Source: an uncultured Verrucomicrobia subdivision 3 bacterium (GTDB lineage Bacteria; Verrucomicrobiota; Verrucomicrobiia; Limisphaerales; UBA8199). From it: 55,703 nt of DNA. A program made the position numbers and the translations under genes. This document shows positions 17,212 through 26,638 of this stretch, piece by piece (positions within the stretch are counted from its first letter, which is position 1; every line of letters begins with the position of its first letter). The DNA lies in contig CAIWMU010000192.1 in NCBI GenBank assembly GCA_903913865.1, positions 1 through 55,703 of the forward strand, written 5' to 3'. Below the pieces are notes generated by a model. The model searched no databases. It was not told where the DNA came from and was given only the letters and a program-made list of their open reading frames with translations.

Positions 17212-18603
17212 ATGCTTAGGAGAGACAGAGTTATACGCATGCAAATCCATGAACTCATGGATGCCTGCATCTTTGCGATTGCCTTCTGGCTGTCTTATAG
17301 CCTGCGTGCGGATCCCGGATTGGTTAGTTTTTTCAATTTGCCACCTGTCCAGCCTTTTGAAAAGTATGTCTGGCTCTATCTGGTGATCATCCCGCTTGGC
17401 CCGATGGTTTTGGAGGCACAGGGCTTTTACAACAGGCCGATGCTGTGCAATCGCGGGCTGACAATGTGGATGCTGTTCAAGGGATGTGGTCTGGCGACCC
17501 TTGGGCTGATCGTTTCCCTGTTTCTCTTCCGCTCTGAAGTGGCCCGGTGGGTTATTCTTTGGTTTGGAGCCATCAGCTTTTGTCTGATCTTGATCAAAGA
17601 GGAAATGCTGGCACTGACTTTCAAGACCAAGCTTGCCCAATCCCAATACCGTCGCCGGTTCGTTCTGGTCGGGTCGGATGAGGAGACGGACCGGGTGCGG
17701 GCCAGACTCAAGGCCCACCAATACAGTGGGATAGAGATTGTGGGGGAGTTCAGCCTCGGGAAACATCCGGTTGAGAAGCTGGTGGATCTGCTGCACGAGC
17801 ACTCGGTTTACGGGATCATTCTGACATCCCGCCATACCTTTCTGGAAAACATCGAAGCGGCGATCCATGCGTGCGAATTGGAGGGGGTGGAGGTATGGCT
17901 GGTGGCGGATTTGTTCCGGACGCAGATTTCCCGAACCAGCGTGGATGAATTTTGCGGCCAGCCCGTTCTGGTATTCCGGTCCGCTCCGGAGGCCTCCTGG
18001 CAGGGCATTGTGAAGCAGATGATCGACCTGCTTGGAGCCCTTTTCCTCCTGATTGTCTCGGGGATTCCGCTGCTGGTAATCGCTCTACTGATCAAAATCA
18101 CCTCCCCGGGGCCGGTTCTCTTCAGGCAACAGAGGTCTGGATTGAACGGGAAGCCGTTCACGATTTACAAGTTCAGAACCATGGTCAGCAATGCCGAGCA
18201 GGTGAAGCATGAGCTGGCGTCGATGAACGAGATGACAGGGCCGGTCTTCAAAGTGACGAACGATCCACGGGTGACGCGGCTGGGGAAACTTCTCAGGAAG
18301 TTCAGCTTGGATGAGTTCCCCCAACTGCTGAATGTGTTGCGGGGGGAAATGAGTCTGGTCGGGCCGCGGCCGCTTCCCGTGGATGAGACGAAGCAGTTTA
18401 ATGATCTGGCCCATCGGCGGCGGTTGAGTGTGAAGCCAGGGCTGACCTGCCTGTGGCAGATCAGCGGACGGAGCAACCTGACAGACTTCAAAGAGTGGGT
18501 CCGGTTGGATCTGCAATACATTGACAACTGGTCCATCTGGCTGGATTTGAGTATTTTGATCCGAACGATCCCTGTCGTCCTCTTCGGTTCCGGTGCCAAG
18601 TAG
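17212..18603 (+). CDS. Exopolysaccharide polyprenyl glycosylphosphotransferase (undecaprenyl-phosphate sugar transferase)
   Basis: This enzyme starts exopolysaccharide units by moving a sugar-1-phosphate from a UDP-sugar to undecaprenyl phosphate at the inner membrane. The 463-residue protein has four to five N-terminal membrane helices (1 to about 140) and a middle nucleotide-binding-like domain ([16 protein letters not shown]). Another membrane helix follows ([19 protein letters not shown]), then the C-terminal bacterial sugar transferase domain with [31 protein letters not shown] and [15 protein letters not shown]. These are the family's catalytic and substrate motifs. The sugar, glucose or galactose, cannot be told. 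ATG 17212 or ATG 17239 may be the start. It lies between the exosortase pair and a UXS-like gene, fitting one biosynthetic locus. Confidence 0.9.
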   Translation: MLRRDRVIRMQIHELMDACIFAIAFWLSYSLRADPGLVSFFNLPPVQPFEKYVWLYLVIIPLGPMVLEAQGFYNRPMLCNRGLTMWMLFKGCGLATLGLIVSLFLFRSEVARWVILWFGAISFCLILIKEEMLALTFKTKLAQSQYRRRFVLVGSDEETDRVRARLKAHQYSGIEIVGEFSLGKHPVEKLVDLLHEHSVYGIILTSRHTFLENIEAAIHACELEGVEVWLVADLFRTQISRTSVDEFCGQPVLVFRSAPEASWQGIVKQMIDLLGALFLLIVSGIPLLVIALLIKITSPGPVLFRQQRSGLNGKPFTIYKFRTMVSNAEQVKHELASMNEMTGPVFKVTNDPRVTRLGKLLRKFSLDEFPQLLNVLRGEMSLVGPRPLPVDETKQFNDLAHRRRLSVKPGLTCLWQISGRSNLTDFKEWVRLDLQYIDNWSIWLDLSILIRTIPVVLFGSGAK

Positions 18604-18644
18604 GATTGCGGCCATCTCGGAGGCTGGAGGGAGGGGTGTGTGCG

Positions 18645-19640
18645 GTGAATCTCGATGAACCTATGAAGACCAAGAAACCAACCAAGGCAGCAAAATTCAC
18701 AACCCGGCAACCACGGAGTGTCGTGACCGGGGCGGCAGGCTTTCTGGGCTCACACTTAACCGATTTACTGCTTTCCAAGGGACATTTCGTAATCGGTATC
18801 GATAACTTTGTCACGGGATCGGTCGATAACATCGCTCATCTGGGGGGTAACCCGAGCTTCAAGTTCATCCAGCAGGATGTGACGGAGTTCATCTTTTTGG
18901 AGGGGCCGGTGGATTACGTCTGGCACTTTGCCTCCCCGGCGAGCCCGATAGACTACCTCGAGTTACCCATTCAGACATTGAAGGTTGGCTCTCTGGGGAC
19001 CCACAAGGCCCTGGGTTTGGCAAAGTTAAAGGAGGCCCGGTTTCTGATCGCCTCAACATCCGAGATTTATGGGGATCCGCTGGTGCACCCGCAACGGGAG
19101 GATTACTGGGGCAATGTGAACACGATTGGCCCCCGGGGTTGCTATGACGAGGCGAAGCGCTTTGCGGAGGCGTTGACGATGGCCTACCACCGTGAGCACA
19201 AGGTGGAGACCCGGATTGTCAGGATTTTTAACACCTATGGCCCCCGGATGCGGCTGCATGATGGGCGGGTGGTCCCGGCCTTTATCAGTCAGGCACTCCG
19301 GAATCAGGCAATCACGGTCTTTGGGGACGGGAAGCAGACACGAAGCTTTTGTTACGTCTCGGATCTGATCGAAGGGATCTACCGGCTGATGATGTCGGAC
19401 GGCGCTGAACCGGTGAACATTGGCAATCCGACCGAGATGACGATGCTGGAGTTTGCACAGGAAATCATCAAAGCGACGGGTTCAAAAAGCCGCGTCGTCC
19501 ACAAAGCGCTGCCGCAGGACGATCCCAAGCAGCGGAAGCCGGACATAGGGCGCGCCAGGAAGCTTCTGGGCTGGGAGCCTAAGGTTTCGCTGACGGAGGG
19601 CCTGGTGAGAACGATAGAGTACTTCAGGAGCAAAATCTGA
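18645..19640 (+). CDS. UDP-glucuronate decarboxylase-like NAD-dependent epimerase/dehydratase
   Basis: The protein (331 residues from GTG 18645) is an extended short-chain dehydrogenase of the UXS type. It has the NAD-binding motif GAAGFLGSH and the [12 protein letters not shown] segment typical of UDP-xylose synthases. The catalytic pair is in [10 protein letters not shown] and YDEAKRFAE (YxxxK), with [10 protein letters not shown] and [12 protein letters not shown] later. It probably converts UDP-glucuronate to UDP-xylose for the exopolysaccharide made with the upstream transferase; a related nucleotide-sugar epimerase is the alternative. GTG 18645 has a purine-rich GAGGGG about 8 bases ahead; ATG 18663 is also possible. 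Its stop is followed by a hairpin that could end the operon. Confidence 0.87.
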   Translation: MNLDEPMKTKKPTKAAKFTTRQPRSVVTGAAGFLGSHLTDLLLSKGHFVIGIDNFVTGSVDNIAHLGGNPSFKFIQQDVTEFIFLEGPVDYVWHFASPASPIDYLELPIQTLKVGSLGTHKALGLAKLKEARFLIASTSEIYGDPLVHPQREDYWGNVNTIGPRGCYDEAKRFAEALTMAYHREHKVETRIVRIFNTYGPRMRLHDGRVVPAFISQALRNQAITVFGDGKQTRSFCYVSDLIEGIYRLMMSDGAEPVNIGNPTEMTMLEFAQEIIKATGSKSRVVHKALPQDDPKQRKPDIGRARKLLGWEPKVSLTEGLVRTIEYFRSKI

Positions 19641-19647
19641 GAAGGCA

Positions 19648-19674
19648 CCGGGAAAAGCGGAGGGCGCTTCCCGG
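19648..19674 (+). terminator. Hairpin after the exopolysaccharide genes
   Basis: CCGGGAA...GCG on the left pairs with CGCTTCCCGG on the right, leaving two bulged A's and a 5-base loop. It lies 8 bases after the epimerase stop. No T tract follows, so it may act with a factor or not at all. Confidence 0.4.
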
Positions 19675-19815
19675 GATGGCTGGAGGGGGGGTGTTGTGGT
19701 GGGGATTTCCAAATTATTTTGGTTTTCTATTTGACCATGCGGGGAGATTTATGTAACTCCCTAGGTCTGCCCCGTGGGGCGGAAAAATTTTTGTGGCGTA
19801 TAGCCCGGACAGTCA

Positions 19816-21777
19816 ATGCTGAACACCAAGTCATTTCTGGCGGTCGATTTTGGGGCAGGTAGCCTCAAATTCGCCGAATTTGAACTCAACGAGTCAGGCG
19901 GTCTCCGCCTGAAGCAGTATGGGCTCAAATCTTTGGGCGCTCAGGGGGCGCAGGAAACGGCCCGTGAGGCTGTGGTGCAGAAGGCTTTACAGGAAGTCCT
20001 GACGCAGGCCGCTTCCAAAGCCAGGAACGTGAACGTTTGCGCTCCGGGGTTCCACGTTTTCTCAAAATTCGTAAAGCTCCCGCCGGTTGAGAGCGGAAAA
20101 GTCAACCAGATCATCCAATACGAGGCTCAGCAGAACGTCCCCTTCCCGCTTGCAGAGGTTGTTTGGGATTACCAAATTCTGGGCACCACCGCGGGTGGCG
20201 AGTTGGAGGTTCTGCTGGTCGCAATCAAGTCGGACATTGTCGAGGGACTGTTTCGTGCCGCAGAGACTGCAGGGCTTCGTTTGCAGGTGGCAGATGTTTC
20301 CGCAGCCGCCCTCTGCAATTCCTTCCGCTATAATTATCCCGATCTGGAAGATTGCACGATGCTTCTGGATATCGGTGCCAAGACGAGCAACCTGCTCTTC
20401 TTCGAGAAGGGGAAGGTCTTCGCCCGAAGCATCAACCTCGGGGCAAATTCCATCACTCAGGATTTCGCCAACGAGAGCAAGCTCAAGTTTGATGCGGCTG
20501 AGAAGCTGAAGATCGATGAGGGCTTCGTCAGCCTCGGTGGCGCGTATGAGGAGCCGGAGAATGCGCATCAGGCCGCCATTTCCAAGATAGCCCGCAATTT
20601 CATGACCAAACTGCATATTCAGGTCAATCAGACCATGCAGTTCTATCGGGGTCAGCAGGGGGGCAGTGCTCCTGTCCGTCTTTTCCTCTCGGGTGGGGCG
20701 TCGATCATGCCCTACACCGCGCAGTTCTTTGCTGAAAAGCTGAATGTGCCGGTTGAATATTTCAACCCGCTCCGGAATGTGCAGATCGATCCCTCCATCA
20801 ATCTGGAGGAGTTGGCGCGCGTCGCTCACTCTCTTGGCGAGGTCGTCGGGTTGGGATTGCGCAATCTTGCCACATGCCCGGTGGAGTTGAACCTCATGCC
20901 CGCGAGCACGCTCAAGTGGCAGAGCTTCAACCAAAAGAAACCCTATTTCATCGCTACCGTGTTCAGCCTTGTGCTGGTCGTGGCGGCTATGGGTCTCCTG
21001 TTTGACAAGCTCGCCGGTGTGAACAACGCCGAATTGGAGAAGGCCACTGCCGAAGTCGCCCCGCAGCAGCAGAAATCGGAAACCTTCAAGCGTGTTTACG
21101 GCGATCTTCAGAAAACCCGCAAGGATGTCGACCAGTTCGTCGGCTGGGTGCAGGCGCGCTACTACTGGGCGGATGTTCTGGGAGAAGTCCGGCAGGTGCT
21201 GATCCGCTCCGAGGCTGCAACGCGGGGCAAGGTCCGCAGGGAAGCCGGGATTTGGATAGACCAGCTCCAAACGACAGAGGGCAGGGCTGATGGGGATCCG
21301 GCTAACGGCTTTGCTCCGGCCGGTGCTGAGGCTCGTCCATCGTCACCTTCCGTCGGTGTGTCCGGCGGGATGTCGGCAGCTGAATCTGAAATGTTCCGCA
21401 GGCGGTATGGTCTCGGGCCCGGAGGCAGGGGCGCAGCCGAGCCTCCTCCCGCAGCTGCCGCTCCGGCGCCTGAACCGGCTCAACCGGCGGCGGATGGTTC
21501 GACCCCGGCTGACGGGGCGACAGCGGGTGCTGCCGGCGGTGCGATGACCGTGGGAACCAATGGTGTGATCGCGATCACTTTCAGGGCTGTGAGCCTTTCC
21601 AGCACAAAGGCGGATGCGAATACACAGCTTGCCTTCACCGTGTTGAAAGAGCTTCAGGCATCCCCGATGTTTGACGAAAAGGCCACACAGTTTTCCGGGA
21701 ACATTGGTGCTGACGAGCCGCCCGGGACCTTCACCTTCAAAGTGAACGCCAAATTAAAGAACCCGCCCAAACTTTAG
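19816..21777 (+). CDS. pilM: PilM-PilN fusion, Amuc_1101 family pilus-complex ATPase-fold protein
   Basis: Residues 1 to about 370 are PilM, an actin/FtsA-like cytoplasmic protein of type IV pilus complexes. It has FLAVDFGAGSLKFAEFEL, the QNVPFPLAEVVWDY segment, MLLDIGAKTSNLLFF (phosphate loop) and LFLSGGASIMPY. After VELNLMPAS, a sequence seen at the start of PilN, comes one membrane helix (YFIATVFSLVLVVAAMGLLF). A periplasmic PilN-like domain of about 240 residues follows, interrupted by a Pro/Ala/Gly-rich linker that holds RRRYGLGPGGRG. PilM and PilN are separate proteins in most type IV pilus systems, so the fusion at 653 residues is unusual and typical of the Akkermansia-type assembly. 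It is first of four tightly packed genes (1 to 33 base gaps). Confidence 0.88.
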   Translation: MLNTKSFLAVDFGAGSLKFAEFELNESGGLRLKQYGLKSLGAQGAQETAREAVVQKALQEVLTQAASKARNVNVCAPGFHVFSKFVKLPPVESGKVNQIIQYEAQQNVPFPLAEVVWDYQILGTTAGGELEVLLVAIKSDIVEGLFRAAETAGLRLQVADVSAAALCNSFRYNYPDLEDCTMLLDIGAKTSNLLFFEKGKVFARSINLGANSITQDFANESKLKFDAAEKLKIDEGFVSLGGAYEEPENAHQAAISKIARNFMTKLHIQVNQTMQFYRGQQGGSAPVRLFLSGGASIMPYTAQFFAEKLNVPVEYFNPLRNVQIDPSINLEELARVAHSLGEVVGLGLRNLATCPVELNLMPASTLKWQSFNQKKPYFIATVFSLVLVVAAMGLLFDKLAGVNNAELEKATAEVAPQQQKSETFKRVYGDLQKTRKDVDQFVGWVQARYYWADVLGEVRQVLIRSEAATRGKVRREAGIWIDQLQTTEGRADGDPANGFAPAGAEARPSSPSVGVSGGMSAAESEMFRRRYGLGPGGRGAAEPPPAAAAPAPEPAQPAADGSTPADGATAGAAGGAMTVGTNGVIAITFRAVSLSSTKADANTQLAFTVLKELQASPMFDEKATQFSGNIGADEPPGTFTFKVNAKLKNPPKL

Positions 21778-21778
21778 T

Positions 21779-22954
21779 ATGGATTGGATTAAACGAAATC
21801 TCTTTTTCCTGATCGGTGGCGTGGTCGCGCTGGCGCTGATGGGTCTGGCTGGCTTCTACCTTTACTCGAAGTGGAGCCTGAACGGGGAGGTCATTGAAAA
21901 GCTGAACGCACAATATGCGGAATTGAAGCGTCTCAGCTCCGAGAATCCCCATCCCGGCTATGGTAAGACGGATAATATTCAGATCGCCAAAGAGCAGCAA
22001 CAGCAGCTCAGGGCTCTCCAGAAGAAGACCAGGGAGCAGTTCAATTCCATTCCCGCGATTCCTGCCTCGGACAAAGTGACGAGCGAAGAGTTCTCCTCCT
22101 CGCTGCGCAGGACGATCGATCAACTTCAGCGGGTTGCCACGAATTCCAGTGTGATTCTTCCGCAGGCTTACAGTTTCTCGTTTGAAGCCCAAAAGCCACG
22201 GATGACCTTCGCGGCGGGAAGTCTGGAGCCGCTGTCACGGCAGCTGGGTGAAGTGAAGGCCATCTGTGACATTCTGTTTGCCGCAAAAGTGAATTCGCTG
22301 GACAACCTCAGGCGTGAGCGTGTGTCACCGGATGACTCCTCAGGTCCGGTGACCGATTATCTTGAAAAGAAGTCCGTGACCAACGAGCTGGCGATTCTGA
22401 GCCCGTATGAGGTCACGTTCAGATGTTTCAGTGCCGAGCTGGCTTCAGTGCTGAGCGGGTTTGGAGCCTCCTCATGCGGGATTGTGGTGAAGTCGCTCAA
22501 TGTCGATCCCGCACCGGCGAGTGCTGAGCCGGATCCTTCCGGGCAGCCTGGTCCGGTCACAACATTTTTTCCTGTTCAAGGCGCTACGGGCTTTGCCCCA
22601 AGGGGTGAGGGAGCTGGTCGTGGTGGCATGGATAATGCCATGGCAAGCCGCTACGGCATTCGACCGGGTGCTGGACGTGGAATGGGTGGCCCTGGCGGTC
22701 CCGGAGGCGGGGTCGGGGTTCAATTGCGGGGACCAGTCGCTCCTCCACCCCCTCAAGCGTACACCCCACAGCCAGGTGCAAATGCAGCGCCGGGCGCAGT
22801 CGCTCCCGGCAAGGGAGGTTTGCAAACCGTTCTTGATGAGAAGCAGCTCAAGGTCACGGTTTACCTCGACGTCGTAAAACTGCTTCCGCCAAAGAAGGGA
22901 GAGGCACCGGCCCCTGCTGCCGCTCCTGCTCCAGCACCAACTCCAGCCCCCTAA
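21779..22954 (+). CDS. Amuc_1100 family pilus-like membrane protein
   Basis: This 391-residue protein has one N-terminal membrane helix (LFFLIGGVVALALMGLAGFY). A coiled-coil-prone region follows (30-130), then an alpha/beta domain containing SLEPLSRQLGEVKAICDIL and SPYEVTFRCFSAELASVLS. In layout it matches Amuc_1100 of Akkermansia, a PilO-like component known as a host-signalling protein there. Here the C-terminal third is a long Gly/Pro/Ala-rich tail with MASRYGIRPGAGRG, a motif also present in the linker of the upstream PilM-PilN protein, and ends PAPAAAPAPAPTPAP. It begins one base after that gene. It probably sits between PilM-PilN and the secretin in the periplasm; no human-host role should be assumed for this organism. 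Confidence 0.8.
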   Translation: MDWIKRNLFFLIGGVVALALMGLAGFYLYSKWSLNGEVIEKLNAQYAELKRLSSENPHPGYGKTDNIQIAKEQQQQLRALQKKTREQFNSIPAIPASDKVTSEEFSSSLRRTIDQLQRVATNSSVILPQAYSFSFEAQKPRMTFAAGSLEPLSRQLGEVKAICDILFAAKVNSLDNLRRERVSPDDSSGPVTDYLEKKSVTNELAILSPYEVTFRCFSAELASVLSGFGASSCGIVVKSLNVDPAPASAEPDPSGQPGPVTTFFPVQGATGFAPRGEGAGRGGMDNAMASRYGIRPGAGRGMGGPGGPGGGVGVQLRGPVAPPPPQAYTPQPGANAAPGAVAPGKGGLQTVLDEKQLKVTVYLDVVKLLPPKKGEAPAPAAAPAPAPTPAP

Positions 22955-22960
22955 GACGAG

Positions 22961-23755
22961 ATGGATTTTCTTAAAAAACATTACGAAAAGCTGATTCTTG
23001 GACTTGTGCTCGTGGGCCTTGCCGGAGCGGCTGGGTATCTGCCAATCAAGGTCAACGCGGACCGCCAGGCTGCGGAGCAGGAAAGAACAACTTTGACCCA
23101 GCCGAAGGTCAAGGAGTTGACCAATCTGGATCTGTCGCTGCCGGATTCCGCACTAAAGCGCGTGGCGGCTGCAACGGCTTTGGACTTTTCATCACCGAAC
23201 AAGGTTTTCAACCCGATGCCGTGGCAGAAGGCTGCGGATGGCCAGATCATTCCTGGAACCAAGGTCGGCCCATCGGCCGCCGTGGTTACGAACCTTAACG
23301 CGCTTTATCTGCGGCTGACTCTGGACTCCGTTTCAGTCACGGACGGAGGTTGCCGCTATGTGATCGGCGTTCAGAAGGAGGCTGCGGCAAACGCCGCGCA
23401 AAGGGCCAAGAAGCAGACCTACGCCTCCCTGAACACGAAGAGTGATGTGTTCACGCTGGTGGAAGTCAAGGGTAAGGCCGAAGACCCGACACAGCTGGTA
23501 TTGGAATTGAACGACACCGGCGAGCGGGTCGGCATCTCCAAGGAAAAGGGTTTTTCACGTGCCGATGGCTACACAGTAGATCTCCGTTACGAGCCGGAAA
23601 AGAAGGTTTGGACTGGCAAGCGGGTAGGCGCAGCCGTAAGTTTTAATGGCGAGGAGTATAATATCGTTGCCATCAATCAAAATGAAATTGTATTGTCCGC
23701 GAAGTCGAACCAGAAGAAATGGACAATCAAAGCGAATCCAAACGCCGGATCTTGA
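22961..23755 (+). CDS. Amuc_1099 family pilus-like system protein
   Basis: This 264-residue protein starts MDFLKKHYEKLILGLVLVG, a short cytoplasmic stretch plus one membrane helix, and then a periplasmic domain. A helical segment (RQAAEQERTTLTQPKVKEL) leads to a beta-rich C-terminal part with VGAAVSFNGEEYNIVAINQ, reminiscent of PilP-type lipoprotein folds that connect the inner-membrane pilus platform to the secretin. It matches the Amuc_1099 family by gene order and N-terminus; this is recalled, not searched. It starts 6 bases after the Amuc_1100-like gene and ends 33 bases before the secretin. Confidence 0.78.
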   Translation: MDFLKKHYEKLILGLVLVGLAGAAGYLPIKVNADRQAAEQERTTLTQPKVKELTNLDLSLPDSALKRVAAATALDFSSPNKVFNPMPWQKAADGQIIPGTKVGPSAAVVTNLNALYLRLTLDSVSVTDGGCRYVIGVQKEAAANAAQRAKKQTYASLNTKSDVFTLVEVKGKAEDPTQLVLELNDTGERVGISKEKGFSRADGYTVDLRYEPEKKVWTGKRVGAAVSFNGEEYNIVAINQNEIVLSAKSNQKKWTIKANPNAGS

Positions 23756-23788
23756 ACTGAGTTGAGCTTTTAGAACTCCACCGAACCC

Positions 23789-26533
23789 ATGATTAAAGCA
23801 GCTATTCTTCAATTAGGACTTTGTGTCTTGATCGCCGCCCCGCTGGTGAGCCGGGCGCAGGTGCCGGCCCAGGATACGGCCGTCAGCGAAGCCGTATACC
23901 GTCAGGCCAACCGCATCAAGCTACGCCAAAAGTTGACAGACGCCCTCGTGGCGCAACAGCGGCGTGACCTCCCCACGGCAGCCAAGCTCTACGATGATGC
24001 CTGGGTGCTGGTGCAGGGCATTGGTGCGGGGGTGGAGGCCGAGGCAACCCAGACGAAAGAGGGACTGTCCACGGTGCGTATGGAGCTTGCACGTGCAGCA
24101 CAGAACGCCGGGAACCCGCGCGAAGCCAAGCTTCAGGTCGACGACATTCTCCGGGTAAATCCGCAGAACAAGGCGGCGCAGGATTTTCGCAAGGGCAACG
24201 ACAAGATTCTGGCTCAGAAGCGCACGCACATGCCGACGGAGGAGGTGCAGAATAGTCTGGTTGGGATTCGCGAGGAAAAGGGCAAGGCGGCCATCGCTGT
24301 TCAGGACGCGCGGGTGCTGCTTGAAACAGGCAAACTGGATCTGGCTGAAGCCAAACTTAAGGAGGCCATCAAGGAAGATCCCCAATATCAGGCTGCGTAT
24401 TACTACATGAACCTGGTTCGGGAGGCGAGATTCAACGAGGCTTTGAACAAGCGGGACATTGCCTCGCGTCAGAGTCTCGTGGAGATCGAACAGGCCTGGG
24501 CCACACCCCCCAAGCGGGATCAGTTGCCGGTTCCGAATCCTTACTCAAGAACAAACCTGATTTTCACAAGCAAGGGCCGTCAGGCGATCCACAGCAAGCT
24601 TGACAGGATTCGTCTCGACAGCGTGAAGTATGATGGCCTTCCTCTGGGTGAGGTCATCACCATGCTTAACGATGAAGCCAAGCGTCGGGATCCAGAAAAG
24701 AGGGGTATCAATTTCCTTATCAACCCCAATGCAGACACACCCGTTCAGGCTCAATTCGGAGGTGCTCCCGGCGGGATCGACCCCGCAACTGGGCAGCCAA
24801 TCCCGGGGGGAGCCGCCCCCGCCGAAGCGGTGGACCTGACGGCCATCTCAATCAAGATCAATCCCGCCCTGACGGATATCCGGCTGGCAGACGTCCTCGA
24901 CGCGATTACCAAGGTGGCCGAGAAGCCCATTAAGTTCTCCATAGAGGACTATGCCATCGTTTTCTCACTAAAGGGTGCCGATGTCGCACCTCTTCACACC
25001 AGAATCATAAAGGTTGATCCGAATACCTTCGTTCAAGGTTTGGAGAGCGTTGTTGGATTCCCGTTTGGCTCCTCCAGTAGCAGCGGCGGCGGTGGCGGCG
25101 GCAGCAGCGGTGGTGGTGGTGGCGGCGGTGGCGGTGGCGGTGGCAGCCAGGGCGGTAGCCAGGGTGGTGGTGGTGGCGGCGGCAGCACATTGGTCCCGCG
25201 CGTGAGCGTAGCCGGTGGTGGAGTAGGCGGCGGTGGCCAGGGCGGCGGCGGCGGCGGTGGTCAGGGCGGCGGTGGCGGTGGTGGTGGCGGCGGTGTGACT
25301 GCTGTGACCCGCACCAACGATATGTCGGCGGTTCAGGCCTCTGTGCGCCAGTTCTTCCTTACCATGGGCTTGGATCTCAATCCGCCGAAGAGCATTTTCT
25401 TCAACGACCGTGAAGGTTCCTTGGTGGTTCGCGCAACCCTTCAGGATCTCGATACCATCGAGACCGCCGTTCAGGTGCTGAACATCGCACCGCCTCAGGT
25501 GAACGTGAAGGCCAAGTTCATCGAGGTGTCACAGAATGACAATCGTGCTCTTGGGTTTGATTGGTATTTGGGCAATGTGATGGCCAGGAACAACTCCATG
25601 GCGGTTTCAGGCGGAACCGCCCCATCCTTCGCCGGAGCTGGCAGTGCGGCGAACCCCCAGGGCTTCTTCCCGGGAACTTCTCCATTCACAACAATCGCCC
25701 CATCCGGATCGGACCAGTTGGTGACCTCCGGACTGCGGAACACGCTTAATGCTCCTGCCGTGACCACGGTTAGCGGTATTTTGACCGACCCTCAGTTCCG
25801 CGTGGTAATCAAGGCTCTGGAGCAACGCGAGGGTGTTGACCTCCTGAACGAATCCTCAGTGACAACCCTCAGCGGTCGTCAAACTCAGATTCAGGTTGTG
25901 GACATGATTACAATCGTGAGCGGAACCAGCCTTAACCAAACCTCGACCGGCGGCGGTGGTGGTGGCGGAACAACAACTGGCGGAGGCGGTGGCAATGGTG
26001 CGATCGGCTCATCGATCAACTATCCCACGGAAACGCAGCCGATCGGACCGACGCTCGACGTCATCCCCTACGTCTCTGCCGATGGCTTCACGATCCAGAT
26101 GACGATCATCCCGACGATCACTGAATTCCTCGGCTACGATGATCCGGGTGCATTTGTTCCGCAGGCCCAGTCGGCAAGCGGTGGCTCAGGCGCTGGCGTT
26201 CCGATCCGCGCACAGCTTCCTCTGCCGCACTTCCGGTTGCGCCAGGTGACGACATCGGCGATTGTCTGGGATGGTCAGACGATTGTTCTGGGTGGTTTGA
26301 TTACGGAGGATGTCACCAAGCTGAAGGACAAGGTGCCGCTTCTCGGCGACCTGCCCCTCGTTGGTCGGTTGTTCCGTAGCGAGTCCAGCTCGACGAAGAA
26401 GAAAAACCTGATGATCTTCGTGACGCCGACAATCATCGACCCGTCTGGAAACCGTCAACATAGCGAAGATGAGATGCCATTTGCGGCCAGCAGCATTCCG
26501 ATGCAAAAGCCTGTGGCCCCGGCGGTGAAGTAG
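23789..26533 (+). CDS. Amuc_1098 family secretin (type IV pilus-like outer-membrane channel)
   Basis: The 914-residue protein has a signal peptide (AAILQLGLCVLIAAPLVSRA) and a TPR-like helical region (about 30-220, with RDLPTAAKLYDDAW and KLDLAEAKLKEAIKEDPQY). N-domains follow, the second with TLQDLDTIETAVQVLNIAPP, and then the secretin barrel. The barrel ends with KDKVPLLGDLPLVGRLFRSE and KKKNLMIFVTPTIIDPSG, the strongest secretin signature. Between the N-domains, residues about 430-505 are almost pure glycine with some Ser/Gln, and a second Gly-rich loop lies inside the barrel. The channel would let a pilus or exported proteins cross the outer membrane. Genes downstream code for large exported proteins in the same direction, which may be its substrates (inference). 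Confidence 0.9.
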   Translation: MIKAAILQLGLCVLIAAPLVSRAQVPAQDTAVSEAVYRQANRIKLRQKLTDALVAQQRRDLPTAAKLYDDAWVLVQGIGAGVEAEATQTKEGLSTVRMELARAAQNAGNPREAKLQVDDILRVNPQNKAAQDFRKGNDKILAQKRTHMPTEEVQNSLVGIREEKGKAAIAVQDARVLLETGKLDLAEAKLKEAIKEDPQYQAAYYYMNLVREARFNEALNKRDIASRQSLVEIEQAWATPPKRDQLPVPNPYSRTNLIFTSKGRQAIHSKLDRIRLDSVKYDGLPLGEVITMLNDEAKRRDPEKRGINFLINPNADTPVQAQFGGAPGGIDPATGQPIPGGAAPAEAVDLTAISIKINPALTDIRLADVLDAITKVAEKPIKFSIEDYAIVFSLKGADVAPLHTRIIKVDPNTFVQGLESVVGFPFGSSSSSGGGGGGSSGGGGGGGGGGGGSQGGSQGGGGGGGSTLVPRVSVAGGGVGGGGQGGGGGGGQGGGGGGGGGGVTAVTRTNDMSAVQASVRQFFLTMGLDLNPPKSIFFNDREGSLVVRATLQDLDTIETAVQVLNIAPPQVNVKAKFIEVSQNDNRALGFDWYLGNVMARNNSMAVSGGTAPSFAGAGSAANPQGFFPGTSPFTTIAPSGSDQLVTSGLRNTLNAPAVTTVSGILTDPQFRVVIKALEQREGVDLLNESSVTTLSGRQTQIQVVDMITIVSGTSLNQTSTGGGGGGGTTTGGGGGNGAIGSSINYPTETQPIGPTLDVIPYVSADGFTIQMTIIPTITEFLGYDDPGAFVPQAQSASGGSGAGVPIRAQLPLPHFRLRQVTTSAIVWDGQTIVLGGLITEDVTKLKDKVPLLGDLPLVGRLFRSESSSTKKKNLMIFVTPTIIDPSGNRQHSEDEMPFAASSIPMQKPVAPAVK
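25082..25298 (+). repeat. Glycine-codon low-complexity tract in the secretin gene
   Basis: This stretch consists mostly of GGC/GGT codons with occasional AGC and CAG, coding for two long glycine runs separated by STLVPRVSVAGGG. It is imperfect, not a CRISPR array, and likely changes length by replication slippage. A shorter tract lies at 25950-26002. Confidence 0.85.
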
Positions 26534-26572
26534 GAACCAAGCAAGGCACACGTGATGCAGTGCACTTACAGG

Positions 26573-26592
26573 ACACGGGCCACAGTCCGTGT
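26573..26592 (+). terminator. Small hairpin between secretin and exported protein genes
   Basis: ACACGG (26573-26578) pairs with CCGTGT (26587-26592) with an 8-base loop, 40 bases after the secretin stop. No T tract follows; it may attenuate rather than stop transcription. Confidence 0.25.
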
Positions 26593-26638
26593 TGCGACGA
26601 GGTTGGTGCAGATCGCGCGGAAGTCAAACGGATGTAAC

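Noticed and set aside
20062-21270. 402-codon minus-strand frame opposite pilM
   Set aside because: Antisense shadow of a well-supported gene.
25185-25202. LVPR protease-site-like tetrapeptide between glycine runs in the secretin
   Set aside because: A four-residue match in a low-complexity linker is expected by chance.
25082-25298. CRISPR-like or minisatellite array in the secretin gene
   Set aside because: It is an in-frame glycine tract with irregular units and no spacers.
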